A stretch of DNA of 64,000 nt from Thermocrispum agreste DSM 44070. GTDB taxonomy: Bacteria; Actinomycetota; Actinomycetes; Mycobacteriales; Pseudonocardiaceae. A program made the translations under genes and the position numbers. How positions within the stretch are numbered: the stretch's first letter is position 1; each line of letters starts with the position of its first letter. Below the pieces are notes generated by a model. The model ran no database searches, was not told where the DNA came from, and was given only the letters and a program-made list of their open reading frames with translations. Positions 24,517-33,124 of the stretch are shown piece after piece. Location of the stretch: NCBI RefSeq assembly GCF_000427905.1, contig NZ_KE386604.1:124001-188000 (forward strand), written 5' to 3'.

Positions 24517-25482
24517 TCAGGCGTGGGCGGGTTCCTTCGGGCGTTCCTGCGCCGGGCGGCCGGTCAGGGCCAGGAAGACGTCGTCGAGCGAGGCGGTACG
24601 GGTGCGGAAGTGCGCGATCGTCGTCCGGCTCGGATCGATGTCGTCCAGCAGCGACCGGACATGGGCGGCGCTGCCGTCGGTGACGGTCGCCAGCCGCAGC
24701 TCCTCCGGCTCGGCCGACACCACCGCGTCGCCGAGCTTGGCCGATGCCGCCCGAAAGCTCGCTCGGTCGACGAACGTGATGTCCAGCCGGGTGTCGGCCA
24801 CCTTCTGTTTGAGTTCCGCGGCCGTGCCTTCCGCGACGATCGTGCCGTGGTCGAGCACCGCGATGCGGTCGGCGAGCTCGTCGGCTTCCTCCAGGTACTG
24901 CGTGGTCAGCACGACGGTGACGCCACGAGCGACCAGGTCCTTGATCGCCTGCCACAGGGCCAGCCTGCTGCGCGGATCCAAGCCGGTGGTCGGCTCGTCC
25001 AGGAACAGCACCGCGGGCTCGGTCACCAGGCTGGCTGCCAGGTCCAGGCGCCGCCGCATGCCGCCGGAGTAGGTGCCGACGCGCCGGCCGGCGGCCTCGG
25101 TCAGGTCGAAGCGCTCCAGAAGCTCCGCGGCCCGGGCGCGCGCCGCTGCCCGCCGGAAGCCGCGCAGTCGCGCCATCATGACCAGGTTCTCGGTGCCGGT
25201 CTGATCCTCGTCGACGGCGGCGTACTGTCCGGTGAGGCTGATCCTGCGGCGCACTTTCGTGCGCTCCCGCACGACGTCGTACCCCGCCACCCGCGCGGTC
25301 CCGACGTCCGGTGGCAGCAGTGTCGACAGGATCCGCACCGTCGTGGTCTTGCCCGCGCCGTTCGGCCCCAGCAAGGCGAAGACGCTGCCCCGTTCGACGT
25401 GCAGGTCGACACCGCGCAGGACGTGCACGTTTCCGTACGACTTCTCCAGTCCGTGGGCCGCCACGGCCAGTTCTTCGGTCAC
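24517..25482 (-). CDS. ABC transporter ATP-binding protein (DrrA-like)
   Basis: The product has 321 residues. It has Walker A GPNGAGKTT, the Q-loop region, the signature YSGGMRRR, Walker B AVLFLDEPTTGLD and the H-loop in VVLTTQYLEEADELADR. The C-terminal extension ending FLALTGRPAQ is typical of DrrA-type drug exporters. I prefer the GTG at 25482, 6 nt after AAGGAG. An upstream ATG at 25509 would place the N-terminus over the operator. It is partnered with the permease gene and divergent from a tetR gene. Confidence 0.9.
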   Translation of the reverse strand: MTEELAVAAHGLEKSYGNVHVLRGVDLHVERGSVFALLGPNGAGKTTTVRILSTLLPPDVGTARVAGYDVVRERTKVRRRISLTGQYAAVDEDQTGTENLVMMARLRGFRRAAARARAAELLERFDLTEAAGRRVGTYSGGMRRRLDLAASLVTEPAVLFLDEPTTGLDPRSRLALWQAIKDLVARGVTVVLTTQYLEEADELADRIAVLDHGTIVAEGTAAELKQKVADTRLDITFVDRASFRAASAKLGDAVVSAEPEELRLATVTDGSAAHVRSLLDDIDPSRTTIAHFRTRTASLDDVFLALTGRPAQERPKEPAHA

Positions 25483-25498
25483 CGCAAGCTCCTTGACT

Positions 25499-25532
25499 GC
25501 GTACGCCATACGCTGTTGCGTACACCATACGC
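25499..25532. promoter_or_regulatory. Twin TetR operators in the ABC/TetR divergent promoter
   Basis: GCGTACGCCATACGC (25499-25513) and GCGTACACCATACGC (25518-25532) are two 15-bp sites with GCGTA/TACGC arms, 19 bp apart. The second overlaps a possible -10 (TATGGT, minus strand) of the ABC operon. TAGGAT (25538-25543) is a candidate -10 for tetR. Confidence 0.65.
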
Positions 25533-25572
25533 AGTTTTAGGATGAGGAGCAACTGCGACAGGTCGGAGGCAC

Positions 25573-26319
25573 ATGGCGGAGCGCCCGGAACTTCCCTCGA
25601 GCCTCGAGCTCGCCTGGGGCCGACGCGCGCCGTCGGGGCGCGGACCTCGGCCGGCATTGAACGCCGAGCGCATCGTGGCCGCCGCGGTGCGGGTGGCGAA
25701 CGCCGAAGGCCTGGAAGCGGTCTCCATGAATCGCGTGGCCGCGGAGCTCGGCTCGTCACCGATGGCGCTGTATCGCCACGTGGCGTCCAAGGACGAGCTG
25801 CTGATGCTGATGTTCGACCTGCCGTTGGAGAAGCCGCCCCGGTTCCCGGACGACGCAGGCTGGCGAGAGCGACTGATCATGTGGGCCCAGGCGCACCGCG
25901 AGGTGTTCCAGCGTTACCCGTGGATGGTCCGGATGCCGATCAGCGGACCGCCGATCACGCCGAACCACATGGCGTGGTTCGACGCCGGGTTGGCCGCACT
26001 TGCCGACACGGCGTTGACCGAGGGCGAAAAAGTCGGCGCGGTCCTGTTGGTCAGCATGCACGTGCGCAGCAACGTTCAGCTGAACGCGGACATCGAGGCG
26101 GCGGAAGCCAACACGGACCAGGCCATGGTGCTCGCCCACTACGGCGCCTACCTGCGCCAACTGATCAATGCCGAGGATCATCCGGCGGTCTGGCGCGCCC
26201 TGCAGGCCGGGGTGTTCGCGGCCGAAGCCATCGAGGCCGACGACGACTTCGAGTTCGGCTTGGAGACGATCATCGCCGGGCTGGAGGCGCTGATGCAGCG
26301 CCGCGAGCGGTCCGCGTAG
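25573..26319 (+). CDS. TetR-family repressor of the ABC exporter
   Basis: The product has 248 residues. The HTH lies at about residues 33-70 (AERIVAAAVRVANAEGLEAV, then LGSSPMALYRHVASKDEL), after an Arg/Pro-rich leader. The ligand domain (WMVRMPISGPPITPNHMAWFDAGL) resembles regulators of drug exporters (TetR_C_1-like). The ATG follows GGAGG. It is divergent from the DrrAB-like operon with two matching inverted repeats between them, so it very probably represses the exporter and itself. Confidence 0.88.
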   Translation: MAERPELPSSLELAWGRRAPSGRGPRPALNAERIVAAAVRVANAEGLEAVSMNRVAAELGSSPMALYRHVASKDELLMLMFDLPLEKPPRFPDDAGWRERLIMWAQAHREVFQRYPWMVRMPISGPPITPNHMAWFDAGLAALADTALTEGEKVGAVLLVSMHVRSNVQLNADIEAAEANTDQAMVLAHYGAYLRQLINAEDHPAVWRALQAGVFAAEAIEADDDFEFGLETIIAGLEALMQRRERSA

Positions 26320-26359
26320 CGTCACTTCGCCCGCCCGGGCGCCGGCCGCGGTCGCACCG

Positions 26360-26475
26360 GTGCTGCCTGCCGACGTCAGTGTTGCCTAACCGGGCGCCGG
26401 TGCTGCCTAACCGGGCGCCGGTGCCGTCTGCCCGGCGCCAGTGCTGTTTGCCGAGCGTCGGTGCGGTCTGGCGCG
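26360..26475. repeat. Six degenerate 19-21 bp tandem units
   Basis: Units begin at 26360, 26379, 26400, 26421, 26441 and 26461. Units two and three differ by one base (GTGYTGCCTAACCGGGCGCC); the outer ones are more diverged. The array fills the space between the convergent tetR and wzt genes and ends at the wzt stop codon. It may act as a bidirectional 3' region; variable copy number between strains is likely. Confidence 0.7.
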
Positions 26476-27264
26476 TCAGTGGACGCCGAGCCGCTCCGCC
26501 GTCTCCGCGGGCATGGTCTCGAACGGATCCCTGCCCTTGTAGGCGGTGATCACCTCGCGCAGCGGGCCCTGCTGCTTGATCCGGCCGCCTTCCATCCACA
26601 CCGCCGACGTGCACAGCTCGAGCAGCAGGTCGTCCTGGTGGGAGGCGAACACCAGCAGGCCGGAACGGCGGACCAGGTCGACCAGCCGGTCCCGCGCCTT
26701 GTTCATGAACGCCGCATCCACCGCGCCGATGCCCTCGTCCAGCAGCAGGATCTCCGGGTCGATCGAGGTCACCACGCCCAGCGCCAGCCGCACCCGCATG
26801 CCGGTCGAGTAGGTGCGCAGCGGCATCTGCAGGTAGTCGCCGAGCTCGGTGAACTCGGCGATGTCGTCGATCCGCTTCTCCATCTGCCGCCGAGACATGC
26901 CGAGGAACAGCCCGCGGATGATGATGTTCTCGTAGCCGGAGATCTCCGGGTCCATGCCGATGCCCAGGTCGAACACCGGCGCCACCCGGCCGACGATGCG
27001 CGAGCTGCCCCTGGTCGGCTCGTAGATCCCGGCAAGCAGCCGCAGCAAGGTCGACTTGCCCGCGCCGTTGTGCCCGACCAGGCCCACCCGGTCGCCTTCG
27101 GACAGCGACAGCGTGATGTCCTGCAGGGCCTCGATGACCGGGACCTTGGTGTCGGTGCCGATGTTCCCGCCGACCTTGCCGAGCACCCGCTTCTTCAGCG
27201 ACCGCGACTTGGCGTCGAAGATCGGGAAATCGACGTACGCCCGCTCGAGTTCGATGCTCACCAT
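26476..27264 (-). CDS. wzt: Galactan/polysaccharide ABC exporter ATPase (Wzt-like)
   Basis: The product has 262 residues, matching M. tuberculosis Rv3781 in length and layout. It has Walker A VGHNGAGKST, signature YSTGMRVRLAL, Walker B EILLLDEGIGAVD and H-loop VFASHQDDLL; the GIGAVDAAF variant is typical of polysaccharide exporters. It lacks the C-terminal carbohydrate-binding domain of some Wzt proteins. With the permease gene 7 bp upstream it should export lipid-linked galactan for arabinogalactan assembly. In M. tuberculosis glfT1 lies between the two genes; here it is absent. Confidence 0.92.
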   Translation of the reverse strand: MVSIELERAYVDFPIFDAKSRSLKKRVLGKVGGNIGTDTKVPVIEALQDITLSLSEGDRVGLVGHNGAGKSTLLRLLAGIYEPTRGSSRIVGRVAPVFDLGIGMDPEISGYENIIIRGLFLGMSRRQMEKRIDDIAEFTELGDYLQMPLRTYSTGMRVRLALGVVTSIDPEILLLDEGIGAVDAAFMNKARDRLVDLVRRSGLLVFASHQDDLLLELCTSAVWMEGGRIKQQGPLREVITAYKGRDPFETMPAETAERLGVH

Positions 27265-27271
27265 GTGTCGC

Positions 27272-28192
27272 TCACACCCAGTACGAGACGCGGGAACGGT
27301 AGTTGCGCATGGCCACCAGCGTCAGGCCCCATCCGACGACGGTGATGATGCCGACCACCAGCCAGTGCGTCCACGACTGCTGGTTGCCGATCATCGGGGC
27401 ACGCAGCAGCTCGACGAAGTGGTACAGCGGATTGAGGTCGGTCACCAGCGCCCGCCAGCCTGCCACGTTGCCGAACTTCTGGTACAGGATGTCCGCCGAC
27501 CACACGATCGGGGTCATGAAGAACATCAGGCTGGACAGCGCCACGATGAGCTGCGGAATGTCCCGGAACCGGGTCGAGACGATGCCGAACAGCAGCGTCA
27601 CCCACGCGCCGTTGATCACCAGCATGGCGAACGCCGGGACGGCCAGCACCGCGGTCCAGCTCAATCCGGGGTGCCACCACTCGAAGTCCCCCGGCTGCGC
27701 CTCGATGATCTGGTACGGCTGCGCCAGGTCGTCGAAGAAGATGACCAGGATGATCGCGTAGACGATCAGGTTGTGGGCGAACATGATCGTCAGCCGGTAC
27801 ACCGTGCGCAGCGCGTACACCGACAGCGGCGCGGGCAGGTGCTTGATCAGCGCCTCGTTGTGGATGAACGTCTCGGCGCCCTCGGTCATGCAGCCGATGA
27901 TGAAGTTCCAGACGATGAAACCGACCGTCAGATACGGCAGGAACGTGCCGATCTCCGCGCCGAACAGCTGCGAGTAGAGCAAGCCGAGGCCGATGGCGGT
28001 CACGCCCATGCTGAGCGTGATCCACAGCGGGCCCAGCACCGAACGGCGGTAGCGCTGCTTGATGTCCTGCCAGGCCAGGTGGCTCCACAGCTCCCGGTCA
28101 CGCAAGCCGTCGCGGATGTCCGCGATCGCGCGAGCCCAGCTGCGCCGCGTGGCCACCGGAGCGTCCGGCTGGGCGGGAGTTGACACCTGCAC
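27272..28192 (-). CDS. wzm: Galactan/polysaccharide ABC exporter permease (Wzm-like)
   Basis: ABC-2 membrane permease of 306 residues, counterpart of Rv3783. A cytoplasmic N-terminus (ADIRDGLRDRELWSHLAWQD, then IKQRYRRSVLGPLW) leads into six helices. The YRRSVLGPLWI block is the usual mark of O-antigen/teichoic-acid type permeases. It should form the channel for lipid-linked galactan together with Wzt. The start at 28192 is a GTG with weak ribosome signal. The gene is divergent from the acyl-CoA dehydrogenase gene. Confidence 0.92.
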   Translation of the reverse strand: MQVSTPAQPDAPVATRRSWARAIADIRDGLRDRELWSHLAWQDIKQRYRRSVLGPLWITLSMGVTAIGLGLLYSQLFGAEIGTFLPYLTVGFIVWNFIIGCMTEGAETFIHNEALIKHLPAPLSVYALRTVYRLTIMFAHNLIVYAIILVIFFDDLAQPYQIIEAQPGDFEWWHPGLSWTAVLAVPAFAMLVINGAWVTLLFGIVSTRFRDIPQLIVALSSLMFFMTPIVWSADILYQKFGNVAGWRALVTDLNPLYHFVELLRAPMIGNQQSWTHWLVVGIITVVGWGLTLVAMRNYRSRVSYWV

Positions 28193-28302
28193 GGAGCACG
28201 AGCGTACCCGGCAGGTTCGCGCGGCTTGAGCCGACCGTGGGCGGAGGTCGTCCGTTCGTTCTTCGGCGCGCGGAATCGCGCCGCTTCCGGTTCAATGAAG
28301 TG

Positions 28303-30036
28303 ATGACCGACCGCCCGCAGCCCGACGGCGGGGCGCAGCCCAGCCCCTCGTCGTTCACCAAAGCCATGTTCTCCGGAGTGCTGCTCGACGAGCTGGTGTT
28401 CCCGTACCCGCAGTTGAGCCGCGAGGAGGCCAAGAAGGTGCACGAGCTGATCGGCACCGCGCGGGAATTCCTCGGCGAGCACTACGACCCGTGGCGGGTC
28501 GAGCGGGAGCGCTGGGTGGGCGACGACATCATCCGCGGCCTGGGTGAACGTGGCCTGCTCGGGCTGTACGTCTCGCCCGAGTACGGCGGGCAGGGGCTGT
28601 CGCAGACCGGCTACTGCCGGGTGATGGAGGAGTTCGGCGGCATCGACGCCACGCTGTCGGTGGTCATGGGCGTGCACCAGTCCATCGGCATGAAGCCCAT
28701 CCACATGTTCGGCACCGAGGAGCAGAAGGCCCGGTTTCTCCCGGACCTCGCGGCCGGGCGGAAGCTGGCCGGCTTCGGGCTGACCGAACCGAACGCCGGA
28801 TCGGACGCCTACCACGTGCAGTCCTACGCGGAACGGCAGGCGGACGGCTCGTTCGTGCTGAACGGGGAGAAGCGCTGGATCGGCAACGGCGCCAAGGACG
28901 TGGTGTGCGTGTTCGCCCGGTGCGAGAACGGCCACGTCGCGCTGATCCTGGAGAAGGGCATGGACGGGTTCGACGCGCCGCACCGCTTCGACACCCTCGG
29001 CCTGCGCGGCAACGACCTGCGCAAGCTGACGTTCACCGACGTGCGGGTGCCCAAGGAGAACGTGCTCGGCGAACCCGGTGACGGCTTCCGCATCGCCATG
29101 GCCACGCTGAACAACGGCCGGATGTCGCTGGGCACCGGGGTGGTGGGCGGCACGAAGGCCCTGATCGAGCAGGCGATCGAGCACACGAGCGAGCGCGAGC
29201 AGTTCGGCGTCCCGTTGGCCGACTTCGAGCTGGTCGAGGACAAGATCGCCTGGATGGTCAGCTACCTGTACGGGCTGGAGTCGCTGGCCTACCTGACCAC
29301 CGGCCTGGTCGATGCCGGGGTGGCGGACTACTCGCTGGAGTCGGCGATGTCGAAGGTCGCGGCCACCGAGTTCAACTGGTACGCGGTCAACCGGGTCTTC
29401 CAGCTGCTGGGCGGTGCGGCGTTCATGGCCGATTCGCCGATCGCCAAGTCGCTGCGCGACACGCGGATCTTTCCGATCTTCGAAGGCGCCAACGACGTGC
29501 TCCGCGCGTTCATCGCGCTCAACGGGCTGAAAGTCGTCGCCGAGGAGTACGACGACCTGCGCGGCATCAACCTCAGCGACCCGATCAGGACCATCGGCAC
29601 CATCGCCGAGTTCGTGCGCGGGCAGATCACCCGCAGGCTCCGGCCCGCCGGGCTCGAATCGGTGCACCCGGCCTTGGCCAAGCAAGCCGACGCGGTGTCG
29701 GACCAGACCAAGAAGCTGCGCGCCGCGGTGGAGTCGCTGTTGCGCCGGTACGGCAAGGACGTGCGATCGCGGCAGCGGCACCAGAAACGGCTGGCCGACG
29801 CGGCGACCGACATCTACGCCCAGGTCGCGACGCTGTCCCGGACGAGCGCGCTGTTCGAGGACCAAGGGGTCGAGGCGTCCGGGCAGGAGAAGTTCATTGC
29901 GCACTCGTTCTGCGACCGGGCTGCGGCGCGGGTGGAATCCCAGCTGCGGCTGATCGACCACAACGACGACGACGCGATGCATTCCATCGCGCGGCTCGCC
30001 TACAACCACGGAGGGTACGGGCCCCGGCTGCATTGA
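28303..30036 (+). CDS. Acyl-CoA dehydrogenase, long-chain type with C-terminal extension
   Basis: FAD enzyme of 577 residues; ordinary members have about 380, so the last 170 residues form the extra domain found in VLCAD/ACAD9-like enzymes. Signatures are GFGLTEPNAGSDAY, KRWIGNGAKDV, FGVPLADFELVEDKIA and FPIFEGANDVLRAF with the catalytic Glu. It should catalyse alpha-beta dehydrogenation of long-chain acyl-CoA. I start it at ATG 28303, weakly preceded by GAAG. It is monocistronic; a partly duplicated copy of its 3' end (about 21 bp) follows at 30062-30082. Confidence 0.9.
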   Translation: MTDRPQPDGGAQPSPSSFTKAMFSGVLLDELVFPYPQLSREEAKKVHELIGTAREFLGEHYDPWRVERERWVGDDIIRGLGERGLLGLYVSPEYGGQGLSQTGYCRVMEEFGGIDATLSVVMGVHQSIGMKPIHMFGTEEQKARFLPDLAAGRKLAGFGLTEPNAGSDAYHVQSYAERQADGSFVLNGEKRWIGNGAKDVVCVFARCENGHVALILEKGMDGFDAPHRFDTLGLRGNDLRKLTFTDVRVPKENVLGEPGDGFRIAMATLNNGRMSLGTGVVGGTKALIEQAIEHTSEREQFGVPLADFELVEDKIAWMVSYLYGLESLAYLTTGLVDAGVADYSLESAMSKVAATEFNWYAVNRVFQLLGGAAFMADSPIAKSLRDTRIFPIFEGANDVLRAFIALNGLKVVAEEYDDLRGINLSDPIRTIGTIAEFVRGQITRRLRPAGLESVHPALAKQADAVSDQTKKLRAAVESLLRRYGKDVRSRQRHQKRLADAATDIYAQVATLSRTSALFEDQGVEASGQEKFIAHSFCDRAAARVESQLRLIDHNDDDAMHSIARLAYNHGGYGPRLH

Positions 30037-30143
30037 GCCGGTGACGACCACGGTGGAGCGGGCCCGGCTGCATCGAGCTCGGCCGCTGTGCGCCGGGTGT
30101 CCCAGCTCGCGCAGCCGGCCCGCTCGTCACCGCCAGTCGGACG

Positions 30144-30722
30144 TCACAGGTACTGGCCGGTGCCGTGGCTGTCGCCGGGGCCGGAGCTGTGCCCGGTGGA
30201 GTGGTGGCCGCCGGTGGGCAGCCCGCGGCGCATCTGCTCCAGCTGCACCCTGGCCGCCATCTGCTGCGCGAACAGCGCCGTCTGGATGCCGTGGAACAGG
30301 CCCTCCAGCCAGCCGACGAGCTGGGCCTGCGCCACCCGCAGCTCGGCGTCGGACGGCGTGGTGGACTCGGTGAACGGGGCCATCAGCCGTTCCATCTCTT
30401 CCCGCAGCTCCGGGGCGAGCGCGTCCTCCAGCTCCTTGATCGAGGTCTCATGGATCTCGCGCAGCCGGTTGCGGCTGGCGTCGTCCAGCGGAGCGGCCCG
30501 CACCTCCTCCAGCAGCTGCTTGATCATCGTGCCGATCCGCATCACCTTGCCGGGCTCTTCGATCAGCTCGCCGACGTTGCCGTTGTCGTCGTCGGACGAC
30601 TCGGCAGGGATCTTCGCGGCACCCACCGGAGAGCCGTCGGGACCGACAACCACCACGTGGTGTGACGCTTCCTGCTCGGCGTTACCTGCTGTGCCGGATT
30701 CTGGGGTGTTCGGCTCGGACAT
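30144..30722 (-). CDS. bpa: Bacterial proteasome activator Bpa/PafE
   Basis: Protein of 192 residues matching M. tuberculosis Rv3780. After a low-complexity acidic start comes VGELIEEPGKVMRIGTMIKQ and a four-helix core (LEEVRAAPLDDASRNRLREI, PELREEMERLMAPF, AQAQLVGWLEGLFHGIQTAL). The C-terminus ends GQYL, the motif by which PafE docks into and opens the 20S proteasome. It forms ATP-independent rings that feed unfolded proteins such as HspR to the proteasome in mycobacteria. I use ATG 30722 (GGAG upstream); an ATG at 30731 is possible. The neighbours repeat mycobacterial gene order. Confidence 0.93.
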   Translation of the reverse strand: MSEPNTPESGTAGNAEQEASHHVVVVGPDGSPVGAAKIPAESSDDDNGNVGELIEEPGKVMRIGTMIKQLLEEVRAAPLDDASRNRLREIHETSIKELEDALAPELREEMERLMAPFTESTTPSDAELRVAQAQLVGWLEGLFHGIQTALFAQQMAARVQLEQMRRGLPTGGHHSTGHSSGPGDSHGTGQYL

Positions 30723-30902
30723 GTGCTCCATCCGTGTGGTCGACGGTGAACGCGGCCGGGCCGGCCGCGATGGCCCACTCTCGAGAGTAGTCGCTACCTG
30801 GGCAATCGAGCCCGCAGAGGGCACCCCGGACCGTCCCACCTCTGGCAGCGTCCGTACGGTGTGTTGTCGTGGGGGGACGGGGGGCACTTTGCGGAGGTGA
30901 GG

Positions 30903-32102
30903 ATGCCATTCGACATCGCCCGCATCCGTGGCCTGATGCCGGCCCTCGGCGATGGGTGGGTGCACCTCGAGGGCGCTGCGGGAATGCTGGTTCCCGAACA
31001 GGTCGCCTCCGCGGTCGCCACGGCGATGCGGGCACCGGTGTCCAGCCCGGGTGGCGTCTTCCCGGCGTCCCAGCGTGCCGACAGCATCGTGGCGGCGGCG
31101 CGCCGGGCGATAGCCGACCTGACCGGAGCGGATCCGGAAGGCGTCGTGCTGGGCCCCAGCAGCGCGGTGCTGCTCTGGCGCCTGGCCACCGCGCTGGGTG
31201 ACGTGTGGACGCTCGGCGACGAGGTGGTCGTCTCCCGGCTGGACGAGCCGGCGAACCAGATTCCGTGGGTGGAGGCGGCGCGGCGGGTCGGCGGCGTGGT
31301 CCGCTGGGGCGAAGTGGACATCGAGACCTGTGAACTGCCCGCGTGGCAGTACGAGACGCTGGTGACGCCGCGGACCAAGCTGGTCGCGCTCACTGCCGCC
31401 TCCGGCACGGTCGGCACCCGGCCGGACGTGGCCACGGTGGCGGAGTTCGCGCGCCGAGTCGGTGCGCTCATGGTGGTCGACGCCTCCTTCGCCGCCCCGT
31501 TCGTCCCTTTGGACATTCACGCCTCGGGCGCCGACGTCATGGTGGTGTCCGCGCTGTCGTGGGGCGGCCCGGCGGTGGGGGCGCTGGTGTTCCGGGACCC
31601 GGGGTTGCTGAACCGCATCCACTCGGTGTCGCTGGACCAGGCCGCGCGCGGCCCGGCCCGGCTCGAGGTGGGGGCCCATGCGTACGCGCTGCTGGCCGGC
31701 ATGGTGGCTTCGGTGGACTTCCTGGCCGGTTTGGACGACACGGCTGCCGGGTCGCGGCGCGAGCGGCTGCTGGCGTCGATCGCCGCGGCCCGGCACCACA
31801 CCTCCGAACTGCTCGCCCTGCTCACGTCCGAGCTGCGGGCGATGCGCCACGTGATGCTCATCGGCGACGCCATGCGGCGCATCCCGGCGCTGGCTTTCAC
31901 CGTGGTCGACCACAAGGCCGCGGAAGTCGTGCAATACCTGGCGTCGCGGGGGATCTGCGCGTTCGCCGACGACGGCACGACGGGATTGTTCGCCGCGCTC
32001 GGGGTGGGCGAGGTCGGCGGGGCGGTGCGGATCGGCCTGGCCCACTACACCAGCAGGTTCGAGGTCAACGAGCTCATCAGGGCCCTGCGCGATCTGGCGT
32101 GA
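30903..32102 (+). CDS. Cysteine desulfurase-like protein lacking the PLP lysine
   Basis: Class V aminotransferase fold, 399 residues, counterpart of M. tuberculosis Rv3778c. Fold marks include MVVDASFAAPFVPLDI with the PLP-stacking Asp and the block VVSALSWGGPAVGALVF. In true desulfurases the latter reads S-x-H-K-x-x-GP, with the Schiff-base lysine; here the HK positions are Leu-Ser. As I recall it, the mycobacterial homologue is also lysine-less there. The protein is therefore probably not a PLP transaminase or desulfurase in the usual sense; it may bind a ligand or partner. It is divergent from bpa. Confidence 0.82.
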   Translation: MPFDIARIRGLMPALGDGWVHLEGAAGMLVPEQVASAVATAMRAPVSSPGGVFPASQRADSIVAAARRAIADLTGADPEGVVLGPSSAVLLWRLATALGDVWTLGDEVVVSRLDEPANQIPWVEAARRVGGVVRWGEVDIETCELPAWQYETLVTPRTKLVALTAASGTVGTRPDVATVAEFARRVGALMVVDASFAAPFVPLDIHASGADVMVVSALSWGGPAVGALVFRDPGLLNRIHSVSLDQAARGPARLEVGAHAYALLAGMVASVDFLAGLDDTAAGSRRERLLASIAAARHHTSELLALLTSELRAMRHVMLIGDAMRRIPALAFTVVDHKAAEVVQYLASRGICAFADDGTTGLFAALGVGEVGGAVRIGLAHYTSRFEVNELIRALRDLA

Positions 32103-32260
32103 CGCCGAGCGGGCCAGGCGTGTGCTGCCGCCGCATGGCGGCTCGTGCCGTGATCCGGCCCATTGGCGGGCGAGCCGGTGTGCGGCATGATCCATCGCCG
32201 ATGACGTCGAGTCGGTGACGGGACGCGTGGCGAGGGCGGCGCGCGGAGACGGGTGAGGGC

Positions 32261-33118
32261 GTGGGCGTACTTCTGGCGCTGGGGTCTGCGTTCAACTACG
32301 GCTTGTCGGACTACGTGGGTGGCGTCGCGTCGCGGCGGGCGTCGTTCCTGCGCATCGCGATGCTTGGGCAGATCGGCGCGCTCGTGGTGGTCGGGCTGGC
32401 CGCTCCGGTGGTCTCGCCGGAGATTCCCGCCCTGGCCGACCTGGCGTGGGGCGGGCTGTCCGGGGTCGGCACCGCCATCGGGATGACGTTCTTGTTCCGC
32501 GGCATGGGGCGCGGTGCGGTGTCCATCGTGGTGCCCACCAGCGCGGTCGGCGGGGTCGTGCTGCCGGTGCTGGTCGGTGTGCTGGTGCTCGGCGAGCGGC
32601 CGGAACCGCTCGCGTGGCTGGGCATCGTGATCACGCTGCCCGCGTTGTGGGTCATCTCGCGCGGCAACGGCGACGACGCCCACGCCGCCAGAATGTCGGT
32701 GCTGGACGGGCTCGTCGCCAGCGTCGGGATCGCACTGCAGTACCTGGCGCTGGCGCAGGCAGGACCGGACTCCGGGATCTGGGCGGTGGCGTCCGGTCGG
32801 GTCACGTCGATCGTCACGGTCCTCGTGCTGGGCATGATCGTGCCTGCGCAGCACATCGACGCGATCGCCGGCGACGGCGAAGCGCGGCGCGCGACGGCCG
32901 GAGGCCTGCTGGCCGGAGTGCTCGCCGGCGCCGCGCTGGTGTGTTACCTCTACGCCACGCGGGTCGAACTGATCACGGTCGCGGTCGTGGTGGCGTCGCT
33001 GTACCCGGTGGTTCCGGTGATCCTGGGCGTCACCGTCCTGCGCGAACGACTCAGCCGAGGGCAGAGTGCCGGCTTGGTGGCCGCGATGGCGGCCACCGTC
33101 ATGATCGCGTCGGCCTGA
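32261..33118 (+). CDS. EamA/DMT-family transporter
   Basis: The product has 285 residues, ten predicted helices in two repeats of five, as usual for drug/metabolite transporters of the EamA type. The end of each repeat has the familiar form (VLPVLVGVLVLGERPEPLAW and YPVVPVILGVTVLRERLSRG). Substrate is unknown. The GTG start follows GTGAGGG. It ends 6 bp before the convergent quinone oxidoreductase gene. Confidence 0.85.
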   Translation: MGVLLALGSAFNYGLSDYVGGVASRRASFLRIAMLGQIGALVVVGLAAPVVSPEIPALADLAWGGLSGVGTAIGMTFLFRGMGRGAVSIVVPTSAVGGVVLPVLVGVLVLGERPEPLAWLGIVITLPALWVISRGNGDDAHAARMSVLDGLVASVGIALQYLALAQAGPDSGIWAVASGRVTSIVTVLVLGMIVPAQHIDAIAGDGEARRATAGGLLAGVLAGAALVCYLYATRVELITVAVVVASLYPVVPVILGVTVLRERLSRGQSAGLVAAMAATVMIASA

Positions 33119-33124
33119 GACGGC

